Shown here in pieces: positions 46,082 through 54,722 of a DNA stretch of 64,000 nucleotides (position 1 is the stretch's first letter; every line of letters begins with the position of its first letter). The notes beneath the pieces are model-generated. The model did not search any database and had not been told where the DNA came from. It worked only from the letters and a program-made list of their open reading frames with translations. Source of the DNA: Bdellovibrionaceae bacterium UBA6776 (GTDB lineage: Bacteria > Bdellovibrionota > Bdellovibrionia > Bdellovibrionales > UBA1609); contig DKGG01000039.1 in NCBI GenBank assembly GCA_002453155.1, positions 133,731 to 197,730 on the forward strand. The letters are read 5' to 3'. A program made the position numbers and the translations under genes.

Positions 46082-46963
46082 ATGGGTTTTGGGGGCGTGC
46101 AATTTTTAGGAGCTTGCGTGGGTTCGGGCTCCAACGACTTAGGGGCCGGTCTTGGGCCTATCAGTTTGGCCCCTCACTTTAACGATTCTCTTCATTTGAT
46201 TTCTGAAAACAGGTCCGGCAGGGCTCATCAGGCTCTTCCGGGAATCTTAGAGTTCAATATGAAATTGGCTTCTTTGACCTCCTTGGTAAAGTCCAAGGGG
46301 AAGTTTCCTGTGGTGCTTGGAGGAGATCATTCCTGTGCCATGGGAACCTGGAGTGGAATTTCTGATTTTCATGGAAAGCCTTTGGGCCTTTTATGGATAG
46401 ATGCCCACATGGATGCACATACTTTTGAAACCTCTGAGACGGGGAACATTCATGGGATGCCCTTGGCCACATTGATGGGTTATGGGGATAAAGAACTTTC
46501 TCAGTTGATGTTTGAAGGGCCAAAGGTGGATCCAGCGCGAACCGTGTTGTTTGGAGTGCGCAGTTTTGAATCGAGCGAGGCCAAACTTTTAGAACAGCTC
46601 CAAGTGCGCGTCTTTTTTATGGGTGAAATTTTGTCTCGCGGATTTGAAGTTTGCTGGAATGAGGCTCTTGCGATTGTGGATTCCGGAAAGGAGGCCTTTG
46701 GAGTCTCTTTAGATTTGGATGGCTTAGATCCAAAACTGATTCCTGGCGTGGGAACTCCTGTGGCGCTGGGGCTTTCGGCTCAAAAGGTCTATGAGGGGTT
46801 GATTCATCTTTTAGAGAACCCACGTTTGTCAGCTTTGGAAATCGTGGAATACAATCCCCTCCATGACAGGGATTTTGTGACTGGCAATTATGTTTTAAAG
46901 TTGTGCGATCAGGTGGAAAAGATCCTGGGCAATCGATCCCACTCGAAAGAATTTCAAATTTAG
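46082..46963 (+). CDS. Arginase/ureohydrolase family protein
   Basis: 293 residues. Binuclear manganese site motifs are present: GGDHS, DAHMDAHT (compare DAHADINT in arginases) and SLDLDGLDP. The chain starts with the FLGACVGSGSNDLGAGLGP stretch typical of arginase. It hydrolyses arginine or a related guanidino compound to urea. The His in place of Asn in DAHMDAHT is worth noting for substrate choice. It ends 4 bp inside the convergent neighbour. Confidence 0.85.
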   Translation: MGFGGVQFLGACVGSGSNDLGAGLGPISLAPHFNDSLHLISENRSGRAHQALPGILEFNMKLASLTSLVKSKGKFPVVLGGDHSCAMGTWSGISDFHGKPLGLLWIDAHMDAHTFETSETGNIHGMPLATLMGYGDKELSQLMFEGPKVDPARTVLFGVRSFESSEAKLLEQLQVRVFFMGEILSRGFEVCWNEALAIVDSGKEAFGVSLDLDGLDPKLIPGVGTPVALGLSAQKVYEGLIHLLENPRLSALEIVEYNPLHDRDFVTGNYVLKLCDQVEKILGNRSHSKEFQI

Positions 46964-48348
46964 ATCTCAAAACTTTCATTGGGCTCCACCACATGGGCCT
47001 CAATGCCGAGTTCATGTTTCAATCGATATTTTAAAGCATTGGCCGCCGGCTCTTCTCCGTGATTGAGGAAAATGCGTTTTGGTTTTTTCTCGATGTTTTT
47101 TACCCATTGAACCAGATCTTCGGTGTCTGCATGAGCAGAAAGTTCATCCATGGTTACAATCTTTGCATTCACTTCCACTTCTTTGTGGTGAATGCGAATT
47201 TTAGGAAAGCCTTTCTCAAGCAATCGTCCTTTGGTTTCTTCGGCCTGATAACCCACAAACAAAACAATATTTTCCGGATGGGGGAGACGAACTTTCAAGT
47301 GATGGAGAACGCGCCCGCCCGTTAACATTCCTGCAGCAGAAACCACAATCATCGGTCCATCCCTCATGCAAAGAAGCATAGAATCATCCGATGATTCGGT
47401 GGACTCAAAGCGATGGGAACAAAGAGGGGATTCAATTTTGCTGTCTCCATTCATGTAAAAATTGAGTTCCTCTTTGTGATTCAAGTAAACTTTCGTGGCT
47501 TTAGACGCCATGGGGCTGTCCAGATAAGTGGGGACTTCGGGAATTTTACCTTGGTCTTCCAGCTGTCGAATGAGAAAAAGAATTTCTTGAGTGCGGCCGA
47601 CAGCAAATGCCGGGATGACAAGAACTCCGCCGCTTTTATGGATTTCATTTATGCATTTTGCCAAAACTCCTCCGGGATCTGTGCGAGACTGCATGCGATC
47701 GCCGTAGGTGGATTCGAGGACCAGTTCATCTGTTTCCAAAAGAGAAACAGGCCCTTTGATGACATTTTGTCTAGGGTTTCCTAAATCTCCACTGAAAGTC
47801 AGCAATTTGGATCGGTCCTCTTTTTCAAGCCGAATTTGTACAAAGCTGGAACCTAAAATGTGACCCGCTCTTAAAAGCTGTAGACTCAAGCCCTCAGAAA
47901 TATCAATCCACTGATCCATGGGAAGTGGGTGAAACAGGGACAATGCTTGCTCAGCATCATCCACGGTGTAAAGCGGGTGAGCCGGTCGGTGTTTGGAATG
48001 CTTGGTTTCATTGGCATAGCGGGCGTCTTCTTCTTGGAGATGCGCCGAATCCAAAAGCATGATTTCACAAAGATCTTTGGTTGCAGTGGAGCAGTAAATA
48101 GGACCGCGAAATCCTTCGCGGACAAGTTTCGGCAAAAGTCCCGAATGGTCCACGTGGGCGTGAGTGAGAAAGACAGCCTCAATTTCAGAAGCATATTTCA
48201 TCGGCGCCCAATTCAGTTCACGAATTCGTTTTGGTCCCTGGTACATTCCGCAATCAATGAGATACTTCTTTTCTCTAAATTCGAGAAGTGTTTGGCTTCC
48301 TGTTACTGTTTTTGCGGCACCCAAAAATTGAATTCTTGCTAGGCTCAT
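46960..48348 (-). CDS. Beta-CASP metallo-beta-lactamase fold RNase-like protein
   Basis: About 462 residues from the ATG at 48348, which has TTTGGAGGG before it and gives the family N-terminus RIQFLGAAKTVTGS. Metal site: HAHVDHSGLLP; later SGDLG and a C-terminal HAD and NHGEEPAANAL. The beta-CASP insert holds EST-YGDR. These proteins (COG1236, YSH1/CPSF-like) are RNA endo- or exonucleases. The bacterial members' targets are mostly unknown. Confidence 0.88.
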   Translation of the reverse strand: MSLARIQFLGAAKTVTGSQTLLEFREKKYLIDCGMYQGPKRIRELNWAPMKYASEIEAVFLTHAHVDHSGLLPKLVREGFRGPIYCSTATKDLCEIMLLDSAHLQEEDARYANETKHSKHRPAHPLYTVDDAEQALSLFHPLPMDQWIDISEGLSLQLLRAGHILGSSFVQIRLEKEDRSKLLTFSGDLGNPRQNVIKGPVSLLETDELVLESTYGDRMQSRTDPGGVLAKCINEIHKSGGVLVIPAFAVGRTQEILFLIRQLEDQGKIPEVPTYLDSPMASKATKVYLNHKEELNFYMNGDSKIESPLCSHRFESTESSDDSMLLCMRDGPMIVVSAAGMLTGGRVLHHLKVRLPHPENIVLFVGYQAEETKGRLLEKGFPKIRIHHKEVEVNAKIVTMDELSAHADTEDLVQWVKNIEKKPKRIFLNHGEEPAANALKYRLKHELGIEAHVVEPNESFEI

Positions 48349-48394
48349 GGTCCCTCCAAAGGGTATAAAAAGTTGTACCACAAAGGAGTTTTAA

Positions 48395-48994
48395 GTGGCG
48401 AACTTTAAGAAGGATTCTCAGCAGCCGTACCGCATTGTTTTAACCGGTGGACCAGGTGCCGGAAAGACCACAGCTGCGGATTTGATTCGAAGAGAGATTG
48501 GCGACTGTATCATTGTTGTGCCCGAGGCTGCGACAATGCTCTTTGAAGGGGGGTTTCCGCGGTACATGGAGCCTCATGCGCAAATGGCCACTCAAAAAGC
48601 GATTTATCATGTGCAAAGAAATTTGGAAGACGTGCAATCTGCAAATTATCCCGATCGCATTTTGCTTTGTGATCGAGGCACCATCGACAGCACCGTGTAT
48701 TGGCCCAATGGGATGGATCATTTTTTTGAATCTCTAAATACTTCTTTGGAAGAAGAACTGAATAGATATGATGCCGTTGTATTTTTTGAAACAGCAGCCG
48801 TGGGAAACATTTCTATCGAGTCCAACAGTCGGGTGCGAACGGAAAGCCTAAAAGAAGCGGTGGATTTGGACCGGAAATTGCGAGCGGTGTGGGGAAGGCA
48901 TTCCAACTTTCATTTTATTCCCCACAACAGCTCGTTCATTCAAAAATTACTCAAGGCGAACAAAGTCATTCAGGACATCATTCAAGGGTGGTGA
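48395..48994 (+). CDS. AAA ATPase/kinase-like protein (AAA_28)
   Basis: 199 residues with a P-loop GGPGAGKTT at about residue 17 and the later CDRGTIDSTVYWP stretch; the family (AAA_28) is related to nucleoside and NadR-type kinases. Start is a GTG with AAAGGAG. It is divergent from the beta-CASP gene with 46 bp between, and convergent with the next gene, 2 bp away. Its substrate is unknown; nothing in the sequence suggests it. Confidence 0.75.
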   Translation: MANFKKDSQQPYRIVLTGGPGAGKTTAADLIRREIGDCIIVVPEAATMLFEGGFPRYMEPHAQMATQKAIYHVQRNLEDVQSANYPDRILLCDRGTIDSTVYWPNGMDHFFESLNTSLEEELNRYDAVVFFETAAVGNISIESNSRVRTESLKEAVDLDRKLRAVWGRHSNFHFIPHNSSFIQKLLKANKVIQDIIQGW

Positions 48995-48996
48995 CC

Positions 48997-50112
48997 TTAC
49001 TGAGTGATGTCGGTGTCCGAAGGATCAATGGTCGTCACACTGAGGAGAGATGAAGTCATCGCTTTCAAATTTGTTTTCGCCGTTGCAATGTTCGATTTGA
49101 GTGCGGTGGCATTGGCATCGCTGGACGCAATCGCAGTCACTCCAGAGCAAGTGGCCGTCCCTAAGCCAGGGGGAAGATAACATTCGTCGGTGCGATCGGA
49201 TCCACCGGTGTCATAGAAGTTTCCTTTGATCCCCGTGGAGACATTTCCTGTAAAAGTGTACAGCTTCGTGTTTTCCAATTGAAAACCTTGAACGGAAGAG
49301 ACTGCGGAAAAGACCCCGCTGGAGTTCACCGTTCCCACCACTTTCATGCGAACACGACGGTTGTTGGTGGAATCGGTGTTTTCGTAAGTGATAATTCCAT
49401 TGTTTTTGTCAAATTTGACGGCCCAACCATCAGAGGCGTTCAAAGCAGCAATGACTCCGCCGGCGTTGTAGAGATAAAGGTTCACAGTTTCAGAGCTCAA
49501 TACAAAAGTGACTTTGTAATTGTATGCGGTAGATCCGGAGACTTCGGTGACAGTGAGAGCAACATTCGAAATCGTTGCCGAGCCATTTTCGGAGATAAAG
49601 GCATTTACATCGGCAGTGGAGCCCCAGCAAGTGGTAGAAATGGTCAGGTTTTTGGTGGTTGTGTTGGATCCACCAGTGGCCAAGTTATCAAATAGGCCCG
49701 CAACTGCCGCTTCGCAGGCCATTCCGCCGGCAATGTAAAGGGCGCCGCGAGCTGTATCCGGGGATTGTGAGTTGAATGTGGCTTGGCAAAAGCCGTAGGC
49801 TGAGGCGATTCCAGAATCTGAGTCTGACATTGTTGCCCCGCCGGTTTTCTTCGGACCTCCGGTGGCGGTGCAGTAGGTGTTTGCCACTCCTGTCATGGGC
49901 CGAATGACCGAGGGATCTTTCAGCCCAAGGGCTGAGGCCGTTGCCACCGTTTGAATGGATGCCAGGGCGTCACTGGCGCTGTTGATCACCAGGCCATTTG
50001 AGTTGATACTGCTGCTTGTGGAAGAGCTCGAGCTCGAGTCCGAAGTGCAGCCAATGCTTGAAATCATAGCCGTTGAAAAAATAAAAAGTATCAGTCTTTT
50101 AGTTGAAAACAT
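48997..50112 (-). CDS. Large serine-rich surface lipoprotein, unknown
   Basis: About 371 residues from the ATG at 50112, which gives a lipoprotein signal with lipobox SIGC and GAGAGGA upstream; the longer frame to 50202 has no signal. After the Cys comes a Ser-rich tract (SSSSSSTSSS) that acts as a spacer, then a mostly beta-rich body rich in Thr, Ser and Asn with many hydrophobic strands. Four Cys (AYC..., CWGS, ECY, TCSG) may form disulfides. No known family. It may be a surface-exposed lipoprotein typical of Bdellovibrio-like genomes. Confidence 0.6.
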   Translation of the reverse strand: MFSTKRLILFIFSTAMISSIGCTSDSSSSSSTSSSINSNGLVINSASDALASIQTVATASALGLKDPSVIRPMTGVANTYCTATGGPKKTGGATMSDSDSGIASAYGFCQATFNSQSPDTARGALYIAGGMACEAAVAGLFDNLATGGSNTTTKNLTISTTCWGSTADVNAFISENGSATISNVALTVTEVSGSTAYNYKVTFVLSSETVNLYLYNAGGVIAALNASDGWAVKFDKNNGIITYENTDSTNNRRVRMKVVGTVNSSGVFSAVSSVQGFQLENTKLYTFTGNVSTGIKGNFYDTGGSDRTDECYLPPGLGTATCSGVTAIASSDANATALKSNIATAKTNLKAMTSSLLSVTTIDPSDTDITQ

Positions 50113-50232
50113 CTGCGCCGTCCTCTCTGAAGATTTGATCAATGTCACTATTTTAAGAAGGGGGATTTTGGGTGGGCAGTCCAATTTTTCTTTTGTGATC
50201 AAATCAAGATCTTCGTGGGGAGGGACTTTGGT

Positions 50233-50886
50233 CTAAGATTTTTGAAATGTTCGAGTGGTCAAATCGAAGATGTTTGTGAGATCTGAAAATCGATCCATAG
50301 AGATGATGGATCTCGGGTCTTTTAGTTTTCCCAACCCGTATTTTGCAAAGATAAATTTCACGTTCGCTTTTTGGCAGGCCTCAAAATCCCAATGAGTGTC
50401 TCCCACATAAAAGGGGCACTTCATTTGGTGCTTCTTAAGGATCATTTTTAGATTTTCAGACTTGGGCTTTAAGGTCATTCCAAAGCACAGGGAATCTTGA
50501 AAATACTTTTGTAGGGGATGGTGATTGAAGAAGGCCTCTAGATACCAGGTTTGGCAATTGCTGACCAAATAAAGAGGAAAATGTGTTGAAAGTTTTTTAA
50601 GCGTTTCTTCCACCTCGGGATAAAGAATGCCACCGAATTTTTGAATGAAATAAATTTCATTCTTTTCTAATTCTTCAATCAATTCTGGCGTTGCGGAGTC
50701 ACCGAACAGATTCTGAATGCATTCTTCAAAAGGCAATCCAATGACAGATTTTAAATCTTCTGGAGCCACAGACCTTTTCAAACTAAAATTTTCTGCAGTC
50801 TTGGACCACGCTTTGGAGCTAGAATCTGTAGCGTCCCAAAGCGTTCCATCCAAATCAAAAATTATTCCATCTACTTTTTCAGCCAC
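50233..50886 (-). CDS. HAD-family hydrolase
   Basis: 217 residues. HAD motif I FDLDGTLWD with the nucleophile Asp, motif II VSNCQTW, motif III lysine around LKPKSENLK, and motif IV VGDTHWDFEA. Cap type and length fit the phosphoglycolate phosphatase/beta-phosphoglucomutase group, but the substrate cannot be told. Starts with ATG and lies next to a lipoprotein gene on the other strand. Confidence 0.82.
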   Translation of the reverse strand: MAEKVDGIIFDLDGTLWDATDSSSKAWSKTAENFSLKRSVAPEDLKSVIGLPFEECIQNLFGDSATPELIEELEKNEIYFIQKFGGILYPEVEETLKKLSTHFPLYLVSNCQTWYLEAFFNHHPLQKYFQDSLCFGMTLKPKSENLKMILKKHQMKCPFYVGDTHWDFEACQKANVKFIFAKYGLGKLKDPRSIISMDRFSDLTNIFDLTTRTFQKS

Positions 50887-51034
50887 AACGTCCTCTTGAT
50901 CTGTTTAGACTGCTTAAGCGCATAACGAGCTCTTTCCTTCATACCATTAGAATCTCATCCCTGCGCCACTTTTTGTTGCAGTCTACATTTAAAATGCTAA
51001 CTTTGTTTTTGAAATACCTTTGAGGTGCTGATTT

Positions 51035-51661
51035 ATGAAAATTCTAATTTTGGTCTCCTTGTTTTTTGTGATTTCCTCTTGTGCCACCCTTTCTAAGGAA
51101 GAGTGTGTGACCATGGATTGGGAGCAGCGAGGAAAAGTGGACGCCCTTGAAGGAAAGACTTCTGATGTGTTTGTGGATTACACGAAAACCTGTGCAAAGC
51201 ATGGAATTCAACCGGCCCAAGAAGGATATATGAAGGGGCGTGCAGAAGGTCTAAAGCACTTTTGCACCTATGAAAACGGACAGCAGTTTGGATTGAAGGG
51301 AAACAACTATGAAGGCGTTTGTCCTATGGAAATGGAACCCGCCTTTATGAGGGGTTATGAGATCGGTCGCAAAGAATTTTTGCTCAAGGTCAAAGAACAG
51401 GAGCTGAAAGAACGGGAAGAAGAATTGAAGCGCAAAGAAGAAGAGGCTGAGGCGCATCACGCCATATTGACGCGAATCCAAACACGGCAGTGTAGCTTAG
51501 ACTCTGATTGTGACATTGATGGAGATTGCAGCTTTGGAAAGTGTAAGAATTCAGGCGCGTCTTGTACCTTTGATTCTGATTGCACGATCGAGGGAGATTG
51601 TTCATCAGAAACCGTTTGTGCGAATGGCGACTGTGCATCGGTGAACACCTGCCACTATTGA
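51035..51661 (+). CDS. DUF2799 lipoprotein with Cys-rich repeat tail
   Basis: 208 residues with lipobox SSC (Cys16). Residues 25-105 match DUF2799: a WEQRGKVDALEGK segment and EGYMKGRAEGLKHFC. A charged coiled-coil helix (about 110-150) follows. The C-terminus holds two copies of SDCxIxGDCS with further cysteines, spaced as in small disulfide-bonded repeats: 11 Cys in about 55 residues. The tail must be oxidised outside the cytoplasm. Function is unknown; a surface role is likely. Confidence 0.68.
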   Translation: MKILILVSLFFVISSCATLSKEECVTMDWEQRGKVDALEGKTSDVFVDYTKTCAKHGIQPAQEGYMKGRAEGLKHFCTYENGQQFGLKGNNYEGVCPMEMEPAFMRGYEIGRKEFLLKVKEQELKEREEELKRKEEEAEAHHAILTRIQTRQCSLDSDCDIDGDCSFGKCKNSGASCTFDSDCTIEGDCSSETVCANGDCASVNTCHY

Positions 51662-51715
51662 TTGGAATTTAAAAAAATCAATTTGGCTCGAGACAATTCG
51701 GGCGGATGAGTTATT

Positions 51716-52318
51716 TTAATTTTTCTCAGACCACTCAATCTTTAAATCTAAACAAGAATCAATTTCTCGGTCAGGCTTCATGTCACCTACTCTGTAAACC
51801 ATCATTTTACGTCGTAGCTCTTTTGGAAAATAGGTGAGATGAACAAGAACACCAAAAATATCTGTGACCTCCATTGAGGTGATGACAAATCCATATTTGA
51901 GTTTAGGAATGATAATTTCATTGTTGGTTGAGCTGTGGCGGCTATAGATCTTTTGAAATCCCTTTTCCACAGCAATTTTCACAGTCTCAGTGAGTAAAGC
52001 CGTGTAGAGTCCTTTTCTACGGTGATCTGGGAGAACAGCTGAATTTCTCATATAAAAAGTTTCTGAGGATTCCTGGTGTCCTGTGGACCAACCCACAAAC
52101 TTGTCTTCAAAGAATAAACCAAGATTCAAACAAAAGGGTGCGCCCATGGACTCTCTAAGAGATTTAGCCTTTTCTTTTTCTGTATCACTCAGCCATTGAT
52201 ACACGCGAAAAATCTGAGAGTTGTCATCGAAGATTCGAGAGGCATGATCTTTCCAAAGAGGTAAAAACTCCTGATCAGTGAGTTGCCTAATTTCATATCC
52301 GGAAGGAAGTGATTTCAT
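51716..52318 (-). CDS. GNAT-family N-acetyltransferase
   Basis: 200 residues. Acetyl-CoA binding motif in RRKGLYTALL after the strand FYMRNSAVLPDH; the preceding CLNLGLFFEDKFVGWSTG is the central sheet of the fold. The substrate is unknown. It is the last core-genome gene before the island: its start is about 100 bp left of the left attachment site. Confidence 0.75.
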   Translation of the reverse strand: MKSLPSGYEIRQLTDQEFLPLWKDHASRIFDDNSQIFRVYQWLSDTEKEKAKSLRESMGAPFCLNLGLFFEDKFVGWSTGHQESSETFYMRNSAVLPDHRRKGLYTALLTETVKIAVEKGFQKIYSRHSSTNNEIIIPKLKYGFVITSMEVTDIFGVLVHLTYFPKELRRKMMVYRVGDMKPDREIDSCLDLKIEWSEKN

Positions 52319-52415
52319 ACATAGAAGTTTTTAACGAATAAGGAATTGGGGTAAAGAAAATTTCCGACCAGAAGCGTTCAGTCAAAAAAGTGTGAGGTCG
52401 AATTATTTTAATTGA

Positions 52416-52432
52416 TGTTGGCGGAGAGGGTG
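52416..52432. other. Left attachment site
   Basis: Copy of TGTTGGCGGAGAGGGTG, the end of the tRNA-Ser gene plus three flanking bases. The same 17 bp recurs at 63921-63937 in the intact tRNA gene, 11.5 kb away. After this repeat the two copies differ, which is what integration would give. Confidence 0.82.
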
Positions 52433-52550
52433 CCCTCCGTGTCATGTTTTTCTAAGTTCGTGGAAGTTCACTCCATTGTCGTTTCATTGACAACCCACGA
52501 GCCGATTGTTTGTAGTCGTTCCATCAAGACCCGTGAAAACCACCCCAATG

Positions 52551-52570
52551 TTGTGGGTTGGTTTGTGGGT
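52551..52570. repeat. Subterminal repeat, left copy
   Basis: TTGTGGGTTGGTTTGTGGGT, itself two TTGTGGGT units 12 bp apart. The same 20 bp lies at 63860-63879, just inside the right end. Likely binding sites of integrase arms or of the AlpA-like protein. Confidence 0.7.
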
Positions 52571-52588
52571 TGGAAAGCAGAGGAACGC

Positions 52589-53863
52589 ATGCGGCGATCT
52601 GGTTTGAATGTGTTAGCCATACAAAAAATGAGTAAAGCCGGTAGATATGCCGATGGAAACGGTCTCTATCTTCAAATCACCAAAACAGGAACTAAATCTT
52701 GGATTTTTCGATTTATGTTGAATGGCAAATCTAGAGAAATGGGTCTTGGATCTGTGACTGCATTGAAATTGGCGGATGCGAGACAGATGGCGGTAGAGTA
52801 CCAAGGGCTCCTATTGAAGGGAATAGACCCTATTCACGAAAGAGATGCCAAAAAGAAGAAGCAGGCACTAAATGAGGCGAGGACAACCACCTTTGAGGAG
52901 TGTGTGAAAGGTTACATTAGTGCCCATTCACCCAAATGGAGTAACCAAAAGCATATAAATCAATGGAAAAGCACCCTTGCGACCTATGCGAGCCCAGTCA
53001 TTGGAAACCTTCCTGTCGGGTCAATTGATACGGATCTCGTTATGAAGATCTTAGACCCCATTTGGGGAGTGAAGACTGAGACGGCTAGCCGAGTAAGGGG
53101 TCGAATCGAAGCGGTTCTTGATTGGTCCACTGTGCGCCAATTTCGATCGGGAGAAAACCCGGCTCGATGGAGAGGTCATTTAGATAAGCTTTTGCCGAAG
53201 CCTACTGAGGTTTCCAGAGTGAAGCATTTCGAAGCTTTACCAATTGAGGACATTCAAGAGTTTATGTTTAATCTTCGGTCCCAGGAGGGCCTCGCCCCAC
53301 AGGCCCTTGAGTTCTTAATACTTACAGCGAGTCGTACGAGTGAAGTGTTGCACGCAAAATGGTCAGAATTCGACATTGAGAAATCAATATGGACGATTCC
53401 CCCAGAACGTATGAAGCACCGAAAAGAACATCGGGTTCCTCTTTCGGATCGATGTGTTCAAATACTGAGGAATGTTCTAGAAAGTAACGAATTATACGAA
53501 ATTAACGAATTGGTCCAATTTGGCGACTTTGTTTTCCCAGGCCAAATAATTGGCAAACCACTCTCAAGTGCAAGCCTTAGGCAAATCATCAAGGAAAGAA
53601 TGAATCTCAAAATCACGGTGCATGGGTTTCGTTCAACATTTAGAGATTGGGCGTCTGAGTACACAAATTACTCCAGGGAAACAGTCGAAATGGCCATGGC
53701 GCATACAATAGAAAGCAAGGTAGAGGCCGCATATCGCAGGAGAGACCTTTTTACGAAAAGAAAGAGCTTAATGGCTGACTGGGAAAAATTTTGTGGTAGG
53801 ACACCCTCAAGACAAAACAAGGTTGTGGAAATGAAGCCGAGAGTATTTCGAGAGGTAAAATGA
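52589..53863 (+). CDS. P4-type tyrosine integrase
   Basis: About 424 residues from the ATG at 52589, which has AGAGGA upstream and gives the family N-terminus (GRYADGNGLYLQITKTG). The open frame runs further upstream through the attachment site but this is not likely translated. Catalytic residues: Arg in LTASRTSEVLHAKW, His-x-x-Arg in HGFRSTFRDWASE, His in MAMAHTIE and Tyr in VEAAYRRRD. Such integrases recombine phage or island DNA with tRNA genes. The next gene overlaps by 4 bp. Confidence 0.95.
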   Translation: MRRSGLNVLAIQKMSKAGRYADGNGLYLQITKTGTKSWIFRFMLNGKSREMGLGSVTALKLADARQMAVEYQGLLLKGIDPIHERDAKKKKQALNEARTTTFEECVKGYISAHSPKWSNQKHINQWKSTLATYASPVIGNLPVGSIDTDLVMKILDPIWGVKTETASRVRGRIEAVLDWSTVRQFRSGENPARWRGHLDKLLPKPTEVSRVKHFEALPIEDIQEFMFNLRSQEGLAPQALEFLILTASRTSEVLHAKWSEFDIEKSIWTIPPERMKHRKEHRVPLSDRCVQILRNVLESNELYEINELVQFGDFVFPGQIIGKPLSSASLRQIIKERMNLKITVHGFRSTFRDWASEYTNYSRETVEMAMAHTIESKVEAAYRRRDLFTKRKSLMADWEKFCGRTPSRQNKVVEMKPRVFREVK

Positions 53864-54390
53864 ATAGAGACAAGCAGGTGACTCTTACGGTTACTACAGG
53901 CTGCGCGAAGTCTGTGGGATCACATCTTCACAACACCAGTCTTATGGCGGGAGAGCAACTTGTACTCGGCGCTATTGGAATTGACCTCCAAAAAGGTGCA
54001 TCACGCAAAAGAATAGATTCATCTAGAGTTTCTATCAAAATCGAAAGGAATTCTGCCGAAGTCCTTCTGACATTTATCTCTATTTTATTCCTCGATAAGA
54101 AATTTTTAGGGGGCGAGTCAGTGGATCACTTTAGGGAGATGTTCAAAGCTCTCGCTTTTGCTCTCAATCCAAAGCGCCGGACCAAAATTTCTCCAAGTAA
54201 TATTCCCGAAAAGATCGAATCAATGGAGAAGAGATCTGAGTCCTACGATGAATCTTGGGTAAATGAATTGAAAGAGCGACTTGCCAAATATAACTCTCAA
54301 AAAAATATTGAAGTTTCCAAAATATCTTCAGATCTACGGAAATTTATTCTGCTCGCAAAAAAGGCAAACGAAGTAAAATCAAATAGTTAG
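53860..54390 (+). CDS. Hypothetical island protein
   Basis: 176 residues, overlapping the integrase stop by 4 bp (ATGA), so made with it. The N-terminal part has beta-strand character and a hydrophobic VLLTFISILFLDK segment; the C-terminal half is charged and helical with many Lys and Ser. No motif recognised. It may help excision or control of the integrase, but only position suggests that. Confidence 0.6.
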   Translation: MNRDKQVTLTVTTGCAKSVGSHLHNTSLMAGEQLVLGAIGIDLQKGASRKRIDSSRVSIKIERNSAEVLLTFISILFLDKKFLGGESVDHFREMFKALAFALNPKRRTKISPSNIPEKIESMEKRSESYDESWVNELKERLAKYNSQKNIEVSKISSDLRKFILLAKKANEVKSNS

Positions 54391-54485
54391 TCGAATAAAA
54401 ACATCTTCTGCTCCCGTTAAAATCTCTTTAGGTCTCAGTTCATATGAGTGCTCTAACAGTTTCTTTGAAACAAGGAGGTTCATAT

Positions 54486-54668
54486 ATGACTTTTCAGAGA
54501 CTTGGTTGGCTGATGAAGAAATCCGGATTTAGCAAAACCAGGGTTTACGGTTTAATTCGCGAGGGATTGCTTCCAAAGCCTGTCAAAGTAGGTCGGTCCA
54601 GTGTTTGGGTTGAGGATGACGTCGAGAAGGCGCTCGCCAAAATCGTGAAAAATCAGAAACAAAGATAA
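54486..54668 (+). CDS. AlpA-like excisionase/regulator
   Basis: About 60 residues from the ATG at 54486, which has AAGGAGG seven bases before it. Short MerR/AlpA-type winged helix-turn-helix: MKKSGFSKTRVYGLIREGLL, then PKPVKVGRSSVWVEDDVEKAL. AlpA-like proteins switch on integrase genes and help excision of P4-like elements. A hairpin that could end or attenuate transcription follows after 10 bp. Confidence 0.88.
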   Translation: MTFQRLGWLMKKSGFSKTRVYGLIREGLLPKPVKVGRSSVWVEDDVEKALAKIVKNQKQR

Positions 54669-54677
54669 ATAAAGAAA

Positions 54678-54700
54678 AACCCCATGGGAGTGGGGCTTTC
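54678..54700. terminator. Hairpin between alpA-like and primase genes
   Basis: CCCCA (54680-54684) pairs with TGGGG (54691-54695) around a six-base loop; A run before and CTTTC after. It can act as weak terminator or attenuator in either direction and would set the replication genes apart from the regulator. Confidence 0.5.
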
Positions 54701-54722
54701 AGTTCCTAGAAAAGGAGTTGGT

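Noticed and set aside
52487..52505. ACCCACGAG near the left end, like the tRNA T arm
   Set aside because: Only 9 to 10 bases match and neighbouring bases differ from the tRNA; most likely chance or an extra arm site.
52412..52588. Longer integrase N-terminus from a TTG at 52412
   Set aside because: The extra 59 residues do not match the family and run through the att site and repeat; the ATG at 52589 has its own ribosome site.
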